DNA from: Hirsutella rhossiliensis | Taxonomy: Eukaryota; Ascomycota; Sordariomycetes; Hypocreales; Ophiocordycipitaceae | Reading direction: 5' to 3' | DNA: 64,000 bases | NCBI RefSeq assembly: GCF_020360975.1 | Contig: NW_025408673.1 | Location: 682,001-746,000 of the forward strand | Part shown: one piece after another, positions 1 through 11,269 of the stretch | Layout: every line of letters begins with the position of its first letter | Position numbering within the stretch: position 1 is the stretch's first letter | The notes under the pieces: generated by a model | Databases searched by the model: none | What the model was told of the DNA's origin: nothing | Seen by the model: the letters and a program-made list of their open reading frames with translations, nothing else | Translations under genes and position numbers: made by a program

Positions 1-477
1 GCTTAGAGAGCTTCGAAACAAGCTACCGTCACTACATCAAGCACGGAGGCAGAGCTACTAGCTCTTTCAGAAGCGTCAAAAGAAGCGATTTTCCTTAGCC
101 GGCTACTAATATCGTTACGACTGCAAATTCCGACCCCATTAGCTATAGAATGCGATAACACGTAGACTATACGAATTCTTACGGAGGAAAACAGCAAGTT
201 GTCGACCCGGCTACGGCATATCGATATCCACCAGCATTGGTTACGCTAAGAGGTCTAAAGGGGACTTATTTCCGTCCGTTGGGTTCCAACGGCATCGATG
301 AAAGCCGACGGTCTTACGAAGCCCCTGCCGAAGTAGAAGCTAGCTGTCTTTTTACAGCAAATTGGGCTAGAAGACGTTCGAGAGAAGCTGTCCTTAGAAG
401 CCCGCCTTAAGAGTCTACGAGAGGAGCTAATGGCACGTAGGAGGAAGGAGACGTCTGCAGCCGAAGAGAGGAATTAG
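1..477 (+). pseudogene. Ty1/copia retrotransposon, C-terminal RNase H part of the polyprotein (broken)
   Basis: Reading frame 1 from base 1 gives the RNase H end of a copia Pol: SSTEAELLALSEASKEA, then ECDN, a HIDIH motif like the usual KHIDIR, and a terminal LTKPLP, followed by a basic tail and a stop at 475-477. This order is diagnostic for Ty1/copia. The frame is broken by stops at 4-6 (TAG), 163-165 (TAG), 247-249 and 256-258 (TAA) and 334-336 (TAG). All but the first fit CAG or CAA changed to TAG or TAA; the first fits TGG changed to TAG at the conserved Trp before the RNase H block. These are RIP-type C-to-T or G-to-A changes. The rest of the element lies off the left edge. A heavily mutated inverted copy is at 38271-39502. 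Confidence 0.85.
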
Positions 478-606
478 GACTTGTCCTAAAGGAGGGCCCC
501 TAGCTTAATTGGGACTTGTTCTTCTTAAAGGCCCCCTTTTTAGGGACTTGTCCTTAGAGAAGACCCCCTTTCTTGCAGGACTTGATTTCCTCCTTAGGCC
601 CCTTTT
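477..606. repeat. Degenerate tandem repeat in the copia 3' region
   Basis: Four imperfect units start near 477, 511, 543 and 578. Each has a GGACTTGTCCTT-like core followed by a purine stretch and a GGCCCCC or ACCCCC run, spaced about 32-35 bp. The same series, RIP-altered, is present in the inverted copy near 38.9-39.0 kb, so it is part of the element. The function is unknown. Confidence 0.6.
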
Positions 607-1230
607 CCTAAAGTAGGTCTAAAAGAGCCCGGGGCCAAAACCCGGATTTCTCGAGTAGGGGAGAAGTGCAGACTGAGACCTCCTCTATACGCTCACCAGC
701 CCGAAGCCGTATTAGCTATGCCCTTAAGGGGCAGGCAAGGGGTGTGTCATGAAGCGTGGCCTGATTTCGCAGTTCTCGGAGATATCCCTTGGCAAGAGGG
801 ACCAAGGAAGCTGAAAAACACCCGGTGTGGAAGAAGGAAGAAGGAGCTAAAAAGAGGTGCAGAAAGGAGGGTGGGGGCATGAGGGGAAGCAGAAGTGGCG
901 ATGGCTTCCTATAGAGGTGGCGAGAGATAAGACGGATATGCCGGCAACGGCTGGAAAAGAGGGGAAAAACCGGCAAAAAGCTCGGTAGTCGAAAGGACAT
1001 TAGTGGCTTCTTTAAGCAGGATCTTCTATGTTAATTGAGATGCTAGACGGGTATAAAGAAGGGCGTTGGATAGAGGAAAGAAGGAGAATCAAGGCAATAC
1101 AACAATCACTCCCCTACCGCAATTGCTGCTCCCGCAAGAATCAAATCCCTCTGCCCTGCCTGTCTAACCCCTTACTTCTAATTTCACCTTCGTGCATTTT
1201 CATGCACTTCTCGCATCTCTCTTCGCGAGA
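478..1230 (+). mobile_element. 3' non-coding end of the copia element
   Basis: This stretch follows the Pol stop and is shared, as reverse complement, with 38271-39024. The shared end is sharp: both copies match to CTTCGCGAGA (1221-1230 here, 38271-38280 there) and then diverge. It should contain the polypurine tract and 3' LTR, but no matching 5' LTR is in the window, so I cannot set the LTR boundary. Open frames here, such as 716-1000 on the minus strand, have no protein-like features and are not called as genes. Confidence 0.7.
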
Positions 1231-1269
1231 ATTATATAAGCTAGGAGATAAAGGTAAAGAGTTAAAGGA

Positions 1270-2140
1270 GTAAGTAAAGGGACTAATAAAACTAAACTCT
1301 AACTTATAGGCGCTATAAGTTACTAGTTATTCTACTAGTTAATACTAGGTAGCTATATACGCGCGCTATATATAGACTAAGGGGTACTTTAAGCGCTAAG
1401 AATTTACTTAGGTTAGGTTAAAAGTAAATTACTTAATAATATAGGCTTATTCTTTTATATTTTATTAGGTTCGCTAGTATATAAAGTTTTTTAGGTCTAG
1501 GTTTTATAAAGTATCCTTATAATAGCTTTAGGTTATTAGTATAAGGGGTATTACTTACTAAGGAAGCGGTTCTTATTAATTTCTAAATTAAGTTTTAAAG
1601 ACTACTTTATAAGAAAAATAATTAGTTAATTATTAAGTAGTTCCTATTAATAAATATTAAGTAAGAGCATTTATACTATATAGGGTAGATAGTATAGTAA
1701 ATTAACTAAATAATTACTTACTAGTATATATAAATATAAGGGTCGCTACTAATATATATAACTATAGAGGTCGCTACTAGTACTATAGCTATACCGCTAT
1801 TAATTAAGAAGAGGATCTTCTTAATAGTTTTATAAAAATAAAGAACGTCTATAAAAGTAAGAATTACTATTAATTTAGTATACTAGGGGTTAGATATAAA
1901 GGTTATAGAAGGGATAATTCGTATTAAGGAGGACTACTATAGGCGCTGCTCTTATATATAGCGCCTCGGAGGTCCGGGCTATCTATTATCTAGTATCCTC
2001 GGCGGGGGCCATAGCGTTTTCCCTGCTATGGCTAATGCGGGTGGCGCAGGGCTAGTCCCTATAGCGCCTTTCTCGCATTAATACCTATAGGTATTTTTAA
2101 GTCTAGTCCTACTAATCCTACTCTACCCTAGTCCATAACA
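1270..2140. other. AT-rich RIP-degraded patch without genes
   Basis: The composition changes abruptly to TA-rich sequence with very few CA or TG dinucleotides, like the block beyond 35.6 kb. No reading frame or recognisable repeat family was found. It abuts the copia end, so it is probably an older, more heavily mutated repeat. From about 2.15 kb composition returns to normal; 2141-3417 has no convincing gene, only short overlapping frames antisense to or downstream of CSN2. Confidence 0.6.
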
Positions 2141-3417
2141 CTAGTAAGTATCTACCCTATCTTATATATAGCGGCACATAAGACCACCTATACGGAAATC
2201 TCCGTCCTGGTCTTCGGCCTTTGTCCGACATAGCTGCTCTTTTCGACGTATTGCCCGTGATTACGCCCCTGAAGCTTGGCTGCGCGTTGCATAAGTCTTT
2301 AATTGAGCACCCATCTGGTCATTTTATCGGCAAAGTAGCAAGCACGCTATCTAATCGAGGAGGGCAGTAAAAGACAAAGAAAAAGGGGGCAACACAGGGA
2401 AAGACGTATATGAGGGCTCGCAAAAGCCTGTCTGAAGCTCGGGACCAGAATTCCTTGCGCAGTGAAAAGTCCGGGGCCCCTTGTTTCTTGTTGCAATACT
2501 ACCGGTTCTTAGCACTGCAAGCTCTTCGCACAGCCGACAATCGTGGACTTGCTTGGAGCGAATCTATCACCACTTGGGAAGTTTAGTGAGCCGAAAGTCT
2601 GATTATCTACACCTGGTCCTGACTGGATCCCTGTCTAGCCGCCTTTTTCACTCAGGCCTGCGCCTGGAGCCAACACCATGAGCCGCAATGCAATATATTT
2701 CGTGCACGCATTCCGTATTTCGCTCATATCTGCATCATTACTTGCTCCTTCGTCTTCTCGTTAGTCGTCGTGGCAGCAAAATCACGGATCGCGTGGCCAG
2801 GCTTGCCATGTCCCTCCACATATGCAGGTATTTGCTGTCGTGCGACGCTCCTACAAGCGACCTTCGGAATCCAGGGCCGACAGGCCACCCCAGAAAAAGG
2901 GCAACCCCAAATTCCGTGAGGAAAATAAAAATGCCATTAGCATCAGAATTGTTTTGATTGCTGCCAATACTCCGTGCTCATCGTCAGCTCATTTACGTAC
3001 CAGGGACGCTGCCCCGCGCCCATAGGCGGGCTCCCCGAGAACCTTCCACGCCCCGGCTCGATGAAGACATATCACCTGGTCCAGCAGCAGACTGTCTTGT
3101 CGACGGTCCAACCCTTTCGTCATCACGGACCCATTATCGCCCGTCCGAAGCCGCTATCCGATGACAGTACCCCACCAATGCCTTGACAAGCTCAGCTCGT
3201 TCCACCGAAACGACGGCGTCTTCGTGTGCCACCAAGATATCTGGTTCCAACGCCGGAATCATGCAGAGTAGAGGGATATACCGCCCTTGCGGTCCAGGCT
3301 CCTTGAAGCCTCGGCCAAAGCACACGCCGACCATTGCTGGCCGCGCTGGCAAATTAAAACCGCCACAAAACGCTAGTCGGAGAGGCAGCATTTGCTTACG
3401 CAGCTTGCAGTCGCCTG

Positions 3418-5012
3418 CTAGACCCACGCGAGACCCGTGCCCTTGTCCTTTCTCGCTCGTTGTTGCTGCTGGGACTCGCGAAGTCGCGACGCCTTCCTCA
3501 GAGCGACGCCTTGCACGCTCTCCAGCGAGTTGTCGTCCATCGTGGTGTTTTCGATAGTCCGAAATCCCTCGCCGTCTTTGAATATGGCACCGAAGAGGTT
3601 CGATATTGACTTGGTGAGACTTCCCATGGCGGCAATGCGCTCCATGTCAGCGTTCGAGGCAATCTCCAGCAGCCCTTCTTTTTGGTTCAACGTCCCGTTG
3701 ATTTTGCGGTCGACAATCAAGAAGCCCAGGATGTCCTGGACCTCAGGCTCGGAAATCCTGAGCTGCTTCGCGATCCACGACAGTTTCATCCGCGTGTAGG
3801 GCGCAATCAGCTTAACAACGCCCTTGGTCCGCATGTTTCGGGTGACTTCATCAATGTTCTCGGCTATGAAGGGGTCGTCGAGAATGTCTTGGTTCCCCTG
3901 CAGGACCTTTTCGTACGTGTGCACGTCGTCACGTTGATAGGCATCGACCAGCTCCGTCATTGCCGAGATACGCGGATCCGTCTTATACGGCTTCGTCTCC
4001 TGCGAGTCAAAGGGATTGATGTTGGATTTCATGAGCATGGTGCTGAGAAGCAGATACTTGAGGACCTGGATGCGCTGCAGCGAGCCGGCCTCATCGTAGT
4101 TGCGAAATGACTCGAAGAAGTCGCTCTGAGCCTCGTTCCAGTTCTCCTCGCTCATGTGCATCTTGCCACCACACTCGCGGATGATGCCCATGATGCGGGG
4201 ATGCGGGACCGCCGACTTGACCTTGAGCGCCCGCTGGTACAGGGCCTTGAGCTGCTTGTTGTTCTTTGTCTCGGCGAGCATCTGGATCTCGAGGGCGTAG
4301 ATTTCTAGCGAGTACGTGCCCTTGCTGGGGTCGTCGGAGCCATCTGGTCGCTGGCAGGCCTTGTGCAGCTCGCGAAGCTTCTTGGCGACAGCGCCGTACT
4401 CTTTGCGGTCGAGTAGCAGCTTGACGAGCTTGATGTTTGTCTTGAGCCACAACCGCTCGTTGTTTGTGCTCTGGAAGCTCTGCAGGGTGAGAGAGTAGAA
4501 CTTCTCCATGCTCTTGACAGCCTCGGGCCGGTCGGCACCCTTTTCGATGTAGTCGAGCATATTGTTGAGGGACTTTTCCGAGTAGTTGCGCGTGACGGCC
4601 GACTTGACGTAGGTGAGGAGCTCGGCAAAGTGATCGGCAGCCTGTGCAAGTCAGCGACAGGTGAGCGAGGGAACTCGAGGCGTGCCGACCTTTTCGTACT
4701 GACCAAGCTTGAACTCGAGCTTGATTGCCTGCTTCAGGCCCTTGAACCCCCATTCGCCCTTGTCCTGCTCGAGCGGAGGAATGCCCAGGAACTCGGCAAT
4801 GGCATCGTTGGGGTCGGTCAGCTTTAGCTGCTTGGCGTTGTAGTATTTGTTCTCGATGTCTACGTCTCCGGAATCTTCGTCGTCGTCTTCTTCGTACTCA
4901 AAATCGTACCTACACGGCCGCTTAGCATGCGCCCTGTCATTTCAGAGGTGGAAAGGCAATCCACTTACTGCTCCTCGTCGGACTCCTGCATGAAATTCTC
5001 GTCGTCCGACAT
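3418..5012 (-). CDS. csn2: COP9 signalosome complex subunit 2 (CSN2)
   Basis: CSN2 is a scaffold subunit of the COP9 signalosome, which removes Nedd8 from cullin-RING ubiquitin ligases in nucleus and cytoplasm. Three exons splice cleanly: 5012-4969, 4909-4690 and 4641-3418, with GT-AG introns of 59 bp (4968-4910) and 48 bp (4689-4642), giving 495 aa, the usual size. The start MSDDENFMQESDEEQ followed by an acidic Asp/Glu stretch is the typical CSN2 N-terminus. The middle consists of TPR-like helical repeats. The PCI/winged-helix domain lies at about residues 350-410 (KGVVKLIAPYTRMKLSWIAK, then LIVDRKINGTLNQKEGLLE). The C-terminus is Gln/Arg rich. The short tail KGTGLAWV could hide a further 3' intron. 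The gene looks intact and of normal composition, in contrast to its neighbours. The 850-bp region upstream, to 5866, holds its promoter and no gene. Confidence 0.95.
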
Positions 5013-5866
5013 GATGCTCTCCGTCAAGTTTGTGCGGGCAGCGAGACTTCCAGGCGACGGTAGTGATTTGTCGGATCTATGCGCGGTGGGAGAGGGTTGA
5101 AAGGTGGTAGATGATGCCGCAAAACGCTGTCGTGAAGTTGCTTGGAGTTGGAGCTTAGTTGAAGATACGGATACGCGGGGTGACAGCTTTCCGGTCGTAA
5201 TCGATAAGGAATGGGCGCCAAGGCACGCCACGCACGTGGTTTGCGGGGCACGGATGAATAGCGGATAAACTGCTCCACGTTCGTCACTGCCGAGTCGCAT
5301 CTCGCCCCGGCCTTGGACAGTACGCAGGACCAAACACATGCTCTGGGGCGGTCATGGTCGGGGCAAACCCATTATCTGCTCACGAATGGCGCGGAAAAGT
5401 ACATGTCCGAAATGGTAGCGAGATCGTGCCTTCGTCCGGCATCGACTGTCGGCATGCGTGGACACCGTTCCGCCCTTGTTTTCTCAGTCGTACGCAGATC
5501 CGCCAACCTCTTTGGTGCGTACACCGTATAGCAAGATCGTTTTGGCCAAACTGCTGGCAGGCGACAAGAACCCGTCGGCGATGCATGAGATGCAGATGTG
5601 CGCCATGAAGCACACAAGATTGATCTCAGGCGATAGAATAGCGATGAGCGAGCCAGCCGCGGGGATGCCGACGACCAAACAGTGCGGCAAGGAGAGAAAA
5701 GGGAACGTTGAAATTTAACCGGGTCAGACAGTCGACTATGACGCTTTCACTGCAGCGAGGACAAGAATGTCCCGCAGAGAGCAACCTTCGTCCAACACGT
5801 ACGTATATACTAATGCTCCATACCATTCTCATCAAAGTTGTTCCGCCTGTCCATCCAACTCGGGCA

Positions 5867-7457
5867 TTAAGCCGGAGTGAGACACACCTTCGTTCCGTTC
5901 CGGGAGCATAGGGTCAAGGTCAGCGATTCCTCCCACGGTCCGGGGTCTCGACTCTCCAGGATCTTGAACTCCTGAGCCATTCGGACGACAACATAGCCAA
6001 CTTCGGTCAGAGCATATCGCTGACCTATGCAGATACGTGGGCCGCCATTAAAAGGCAGATATTCCCAGCGTGGCTGCAGTTGTCCATTCTCCCAGCGCTC
6101 TGGGCGGAATTCTTCTGCGTAAGGTCCGTAGAAGTCTCGCCGTCGATGCATTGCATATACATTATAGCAGACTAGGGTCCCTTTAGGCACGAAGACTGGT
6201 GAGAGGCCATCTTTGCCTCCTCCAACTGGTAGTACAGTATCTCGTACTGCCATGCGATCATTGCGTGGCACAACGGGATGTAAACGTAGCGCTAACCAAA
6301 TCAGTGAAAACAGCCAGACAAAGGGAGCAAGATAGTCGAGGGCTTTTCTCACATTCATTCATACAGCACTGGACATATTTGAGGTCCCGGAGCTCGCTGT
6401 AAGTTGGTACTCGACCCTGTAGGCCTGCTACTTCTCTGCGCAACTTGTCCCACATCGCTGGATTCTTAGCCAACATAAAGAACAGATTGCTGAGTAGACT
6501 AGCAGTAGTATCACGGCCCGCTAAAAGAACATTCATAAGCTCATCCAGAATGCGATGCCTGTCAGATGTACGCCATGCTAATTCATGCGAAAAGATATAT
6601 TTCTCGCGCTTCGTCTCAAGATGTCCTTTCTCACTGTCGCTCTTTTCGGATTCGATTGCGTGGACCGCCTCCTCGACGAACTGCTGGGCGAAATCCCGGC
6701 AGATACGATTGCACTTGTCGGCCTTCTGGTCGCGGTAAAACATGTTCAATGGACCCAGTGTGGCTCGCGTTATGATGGCCTCCTGGGCGTAATTAAACGC
6801 CTGGGCAAAGCTGAGCTCCGACTGGCTCTTCTTCAGACTACCGACCGACTGTCCGAACAGGAACTCGGTCGCTGAATCGATAGCGTAGCGGAAAAAGAGA
6901 TCCTGCAAGTCCACGACTGTCTCTCCATCACGCGGCAGTATTGAGAAGAGGTCCTGAATCAAGTGCTCAAACGACGTCAAGTCGGCTACCTGGTCACGGG
7001 TAAAGTTGGGCCGGATAAGGGCGCGCGACGAAGCCCAGTGGTCGCCATCGCTGTCGAAGATGCCTGCCCCCAACAGCGGTTTGAACGTTTCAAGGCGATG
7101 GCCAATGCCGTAATCTTTAAAGTTAATTGATAGGATTGCTTTGACGTTCTCCGGCTCCACGGTCAAAATCGCACGTTTTAGCAGCTCCTTTACTGTAAAC
7201 GTGTTTCCATGGATACGAAAGCGCTCGCAACTTTGTTCAAGAACATTGTGCTGCCGGAGAGCGCGGACGATCGAGAGGATTTCATCGAGCCCCAAGAAAG
7301 GATCCTTGTTGGAAGATCTTGCCACTGGTTGGCAGCCATGGCGGCGGGCGAACTGGCGGCGGACAAAGTAACGCCTGATGCGGACAAACGCGATGCTCAC
7401 CAGCACAGCTGCCAGCACGAACACAAGCTTCGGATGGAGGTTCGAATACATCTTCAT
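5867..7457 (-). CDS. Cytochrome P450, CYP52-like (alkane/fatty-acid hydroxylase type)
   Basis: Two exons, 7457-6353 and 6291-5867, with a 61-bp GT-AG intron (6352-6292) give 509 aa, normal for a microsomal P450. Residues 9-25 form an N-terminal membrane anchor followed by basic residues (RIRRYFVRR). The I-helix oxygen-activation motif AGRDTT is at 314-319. The ExxR of the K-helix (ESLR, 368-371) is created exactly across the splice junction, which supports the intron. FRPERW follows at 430-435, and the haem loop [10 protein letters not shown] places the axial Cys at 456. The overall pattern, including the N-terminal [16 protein letters not shown] segment and [11 protein letters not shown], resembles CYP52, whose members hydroxylate the terminal carbon of alkanes or fatty acids at the ER; the substrate here is inferred. 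The start at 7457 is the first in-frame ATG. A second ATG two codons later is equally possible. Confidence 0.9.
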
Positions 7458-9879
7458 GACCCATTCATAAATAGCACCACCGAAAGGCGAGATGAGGGGA
7501 TGGAATGATCAGAAGGGCGGCACCAGAGCTTGATCAGAGCCGAGTTTGGTCAGAGAGGGGGCCAAAGATGGTGGTACGGCATCATGCTGCGCCACAGGCC
7601 ACGCAAGTAAACCCCTCAATCACGTTTGCAAAGTGCAATGGATGGTTGTCATCTGCAGCCGAGTTCGGGGCGCTCGTCACCACAAAACCGCGGTCCGGAG
7701 TTCTCAAGTCACGGGATGGCAGTGGGGGTGTGCACAACAAACTGATTGCGCAGCGCTTTTGATCGAGAACCCCAGTACTCTGCTATCCAATTCGCATCCA
7801 AAAGTTGCGTAAAAGGGTGAGAGGTGGGCTTGTCGGCAGCCGTCACAAGCTCGACACGAAACGAGGCGTATATCGTGCTCAAAGATTCTTCAAGGCCGCT
7901 CAAGCCCTCGGTTTATCGACAATTTTTTATGGGCTGGGACATTTGCTCGGGGGCGAAAAGTATACTTATCTCCGTGATGACTTGATTTCCATCGATATGT
8001 CTAACATGGCGAAGCTGCCACAGAAAACATTCAAGGCCGTTAGAGGCAGAGGCAGATACATACTTAGCTGTCAGCAGGATAAAGACTTATAAACTATACC
8101 GATAACACCTCCACTGGGGATGCCCCTATTTTGCTGGTGGTCAAGCCATGCTTTATAGGCCTTAAATATCCGACCGATCTGCCGGTCGTCCGACCAAATC
8201 CAGGGAAATCGTGGCTAGTTAAGACGCAGATTTATATTATACTCCCTGTGCCGACATTGCAGCCTAGAACACGCGCAAATAAATGAAATTGTCGCAATAT
8301 ATAGGTGATAGTATATTGGGATCCCTAGCGGCGTTATAATAAAGTATGAGAGTACCGTATTATGTAAATCTTGCTATGCCTCTTTCTTGCTCTAGGCTTC
8401 TGCCTCTATTGCATCCAATTGTGGAGCTATAACCTCCTATTTAGCTGCCTAATAAATAGCTTATGCTTTGCATCTTGCGAGAGCTCTTACAAGAACTCTT
8501 ATATGAGCTATTATAAGTGTATTGCGATTGTCGATGCCTTAAACCAGTATATACTTAACGTCCTTATGCTCAGTAGTGTTCTTCCTTCACAACTTTCCCG
8601 TCAACCAACTCAGACGTTGTCTTCTCCCCCGTGACATTCTCATTCTCATCTGACTCCAGTAGCTTTCGGAGCTGGTGTATACGCAAGCGCTGAAGCCGCC
8701 TTGACTCGAGAATACCAGAGGACCCCGTTGGGCCGTTGGTATGAACTTTTGAAACGAAATTGAGCATGTGAAGATGTTTGCTTCGAATCATGGTATAGTG
8801 GTTTCGCTCGTCTGGACAAGTCGTACGAATAGCCATGCTTTCACACACTATTTAAGGGGGCCTCCCCCCTGCTTTCCAAAAGCGCGACGCCAACACACGC
8901 TCGTTCTTTCTTACTTATCCCTCTTTATGATACTTCAACTACGTTTCTACGTCACGGACTCCTCAAGATGCGCTACGCTGCCTTTGCTCTCGCTATTCAG
9001 CTGCCTGGGGCCTTATCCCAAAGCTTGGCCCAGCAGTTTGATAGAAGGGCATTTTGTGGTTATTACCGTGACATGTGCGTGAGCAGCATCGGTGCGGCCT
9101 CGAACAGTCCAGGAGTGGCGGCATCAAACGACGCCAGGAACAAGGAAAGTTTCGCGATGCAACACCGATGACATCGACGTACTTCCCGGCCATGTTTATA
9201 AAAAGTTCGCGGCCGCTACTTCTGGTACACCGAAGTCGGCGGAGAGCCTCTGTCCAGGTTGCGACAGGCAGCACTCAGTCATCAGGCCACCATGTCCCCT
9301 TATAGCACTCCTTTCCTTTTGCATTCTTGGGTTTTCGTTTATCAATACGAAGCGGTATACAGCTATTTTAGCCGAGCTGAAACTGCTGCTTCATGTCTGG
9401 AGATACAGACTTGGCCGTCCCATGCTTGCGTCACTCTTCCAAACGACAGCCGCTGACAATGAGGAATGTGTACCGTAAAGTTTGGACAGTCTTTAACAGG
9501 TATATCAGCCTAAAAACCCATCAAGTCCTAGAGACTTCCAACTCTAGCCGCCGAAGCGAAACGGCTCTGATAGTGCTAGACAGATGACAAATTCCTCCGC
9601 TCCGGAGCAAGTGGAAGAGCCATGGGCCTGTGCTGCTGTATAACTCGGGCAACTACAGCGAAAGCTTTGCACCATGGCACCTTTGGACGGCCTGACTCGA
9701 TGGCTGCCCACCGACCAGGATCCTAGGCGCGACATGTTGTCAGCTCTGCCGAGTGGCCGGGTTAAAACTAGGGGTAGCACTGATGGGACATCGCCAGGCA
9801 ACTGAAGCCGAATACCCAGGAAGAGAGATTAAGTGTCGTTTCCCATCGAGGGTCTCCATCCTTACAGTCTAGGGTAGGG
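7458..9879. other. Intergenic stretch, apart from the small-protein candidate
   Basis: Apart from the candidate at 8968-9171 I see no supported gene. The part at 8.1-8.57 kb is somewhat TA-rich and may hold a worn repeat, but no boundaries could be found. A 92-codon minus frame at 8570-8848 has no family features. Confidence 0.4.
8968..9171 (+). CDS. Candidate small secreted protein (67 aa or longer if spliced)
   Basis: The frame starts with a signal-peptide-like stretch (MRYAAFALAIQLPGALS), followed by a short mature part with two Cys residues (CGYYRDMC). A TATA-like ACTATTTAAGG lies about 115 bp upstream, and the ATG is preceded by the favourable context CTCAAG. A GTGAGC at about 9078 could be an intron donor just after the second Cys, in which case the protein continues in another frame downstream. 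I do not recognise a family. Small secreted proteins are common in pathogenic or symbiotic fungi, but a chance frame cannot be excluded. Confidence 0.3.
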   Translation: MRYAAFALAIQLPGALSQSLAQQFDRRAFCGYYRDMCVSSIGAASNSPGVAASNDARNKESFAMQHR

Positions 9880-10908
9880 CTAATTGTCATCCGCCCACGC
9901 CGGGTCAATGCGGATGTCCTCGGGACCAACGCATTCTTTCATATCTCGGGCCACGACCTCCTTGTCCAGCGCCTCAAACAGCCTCTCCAAGTACTTCTTC
10001 TCCCCCGGTATCTCCAGTCCCATGGCACTGCCGGTGCTGACCATGACCTCGAAGCACTTCCTCGCCGGCTCGGCAACCTGTTCGATGCCGCCAAGGTACA
10101 GCTCCCCGAGCCGCCGCCTCCAGAACAGCCACCTTTCGACGCTGAATTCCAGCTGGGGTACACCGGCTCTGGCTGCCAGGGGACCAGGCGAGGTCGAGAC
10201 GCGTTGTCCGCTGTGCGTTGCGGACGTGGAAAGGTTTTGGCCGCTTGCGCATAGCTTGGCGAGCTTGAAGTTGCCGTGGTTCAGCCACGCAAGACATGCG
10301 GGAAGAAGATGGGCGAGAGATAGAGACGTAGAGACTTTGGTCGCGTCGCCTCCTGGAGACTCGCCGGTCAGAGGCAGATGCGTCTCGAGGGCTTCTCGAA
10401 AGAGCCACAGCGCACAGCGGGCCATGTCGGCGGAACAAACGCCGACGGCGCAAAGCTTGGCTGTCAGGGCGGCGAGATTCTGGCGCTCGTCGACGGCGAA
10501 GCCGCGGGACTCTTGGGTCCAGGAGTCCTGAATCTCCTCGGCCAAGTAGGGAACATCGGTCCACAGGCGCTGGCCGTTGGAGACGACGGCATCGCCTTCG
10601 GCCCGGGCAAGCAGGCCGAACTCGCGCATCTCGAGGACGAGGTTGACGAGGCGGTCGTGCTCGGGGCTCTCGGCCGGGATGATGCGGGCGGCGTGGATCA
10701 GCTCATCCCAGGCATCGTGGAGGCTCTCCTCCATGTCGGCGACGGGCGACGCGTGGTCGAAGAAGTGTTGGCCGATGCGAAGCAGGTCATCGCGGAGGCC
10801 CTTGTGGATTTCGGGGGCGTTTGCGGGATCGCGGTCAAACTCGTTGCGCTTGTCTTGGCGGGAGAGAGGCTGCACGGCGCAGGAGCCGTCGGCGCAGGCG
10901 GCAGCCAT
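9880..10908 (-). CDS. DUF3632-family fungal protein
   Basis: A single uninterrupted frame of 342 aa begins with MAAACADGSCAVQPL. It is helical and soluble, with no signal peptide or membrane segment. The block LVNLVLEMREFGLL (about residues 86-99), the Trp-rich LWLFREALET segment and the Trp-rich VERWLFWRRRLGELY region match the pattern I know from DUF3632, a fungal family of unknown function. Codon composition is GC-rich, as in other intact genes here. The start is the only in-frame ATG near the 5' end. About 160 bp downstream of the CDS I see nothing coding. Family assignment is from memory of the pattern and is moderately sure; no function can be given. Confidence 0.7.
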   Translation of the reverse strand: MAAACADGSCAVQPLSRQDKRNEFDRDPANAPEIHKGLRDDLLRIGQHFFDHASPVADMEESLHDAWDELIHAARIIPAESPEHDRLVNLVLEMREFGLLARAEGDAVVSNGQRLWTDVPYLAEEIQDSWTQESRGFAVDERQNLAALTAKLCAVGVCSADMARCALWLFREALETHLPLTGESPGGDATKVSTSLSLAHLLPACLAWLNHGNFKLAKLCASGQNLSTSATHSGQRVSTSPGPLAARAGVPQLEFSVERWLFWRRRLGELYLGGIEQVAEPARKCFEVMVSTGSAMGLEIPGEKKYLERLFEALDKEVVARDMKECVGPEDIRIDPAWADDN

Positions 10909-11238
10909 TTGAGGTCGAGTCGATGGGATGGAGTAGGGGGCGGTGATGGCGGACGAGGGAGAGTGAGACGGAGAGGGAGAGGGAGATAGAGGGAGATGAG
11001 AGAGAGTTTGGTGTTGAGAGCGGGCGGGGTACGTGATGATGTCAGAGTCTCAGAGAGAGGCTGACGCTGATGAAGGGTGACAACGTAGACACTGGAAGAA
11101 ATATAACCAGGAACAGTCTTACAGTCGGTTGCGAATGCGAAGGGCGACAGTCTTGAGTCCCGGGTCTGGATGGTGGTTGGCGTGAACAGAACAAAGCCGT
11201 TCGCTTCGTCGTCAATGTTCGCGCCTCAACCAGCAGAG

Positions 11239-11269
11239 TATATATAAATATATATATTATATATATATC
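11239..11269. repeat. (TA)n microsatellite
   Basis: A run of about 31 bases of nearly pure TA/TATATAA lies about 330 bp upstream of the DUF3632 gene. The surrounding stretch 10909-12581 has no gene I can support. Confidence 0.8.

Noticed and set aside
716..1273. Frames of 80-94 codons in the copia 3' end
   Set aside because: Pyrimidine/purine-rich translations (Pro/Ser/Phe) inside non-coding transposon sequence.
3134..4753. Several long frames antisense to or shifted from CSN2
   Set aside because: Shadows of the GC-rich CSN2 coding sequence; no independent features.
10378..10989. 203-codon plus-strand frame opposite the DUF3632 gene
   Set aside because: Antisense shadow ending in a simple repeat of GR residues from a GA-rich promoter tract.
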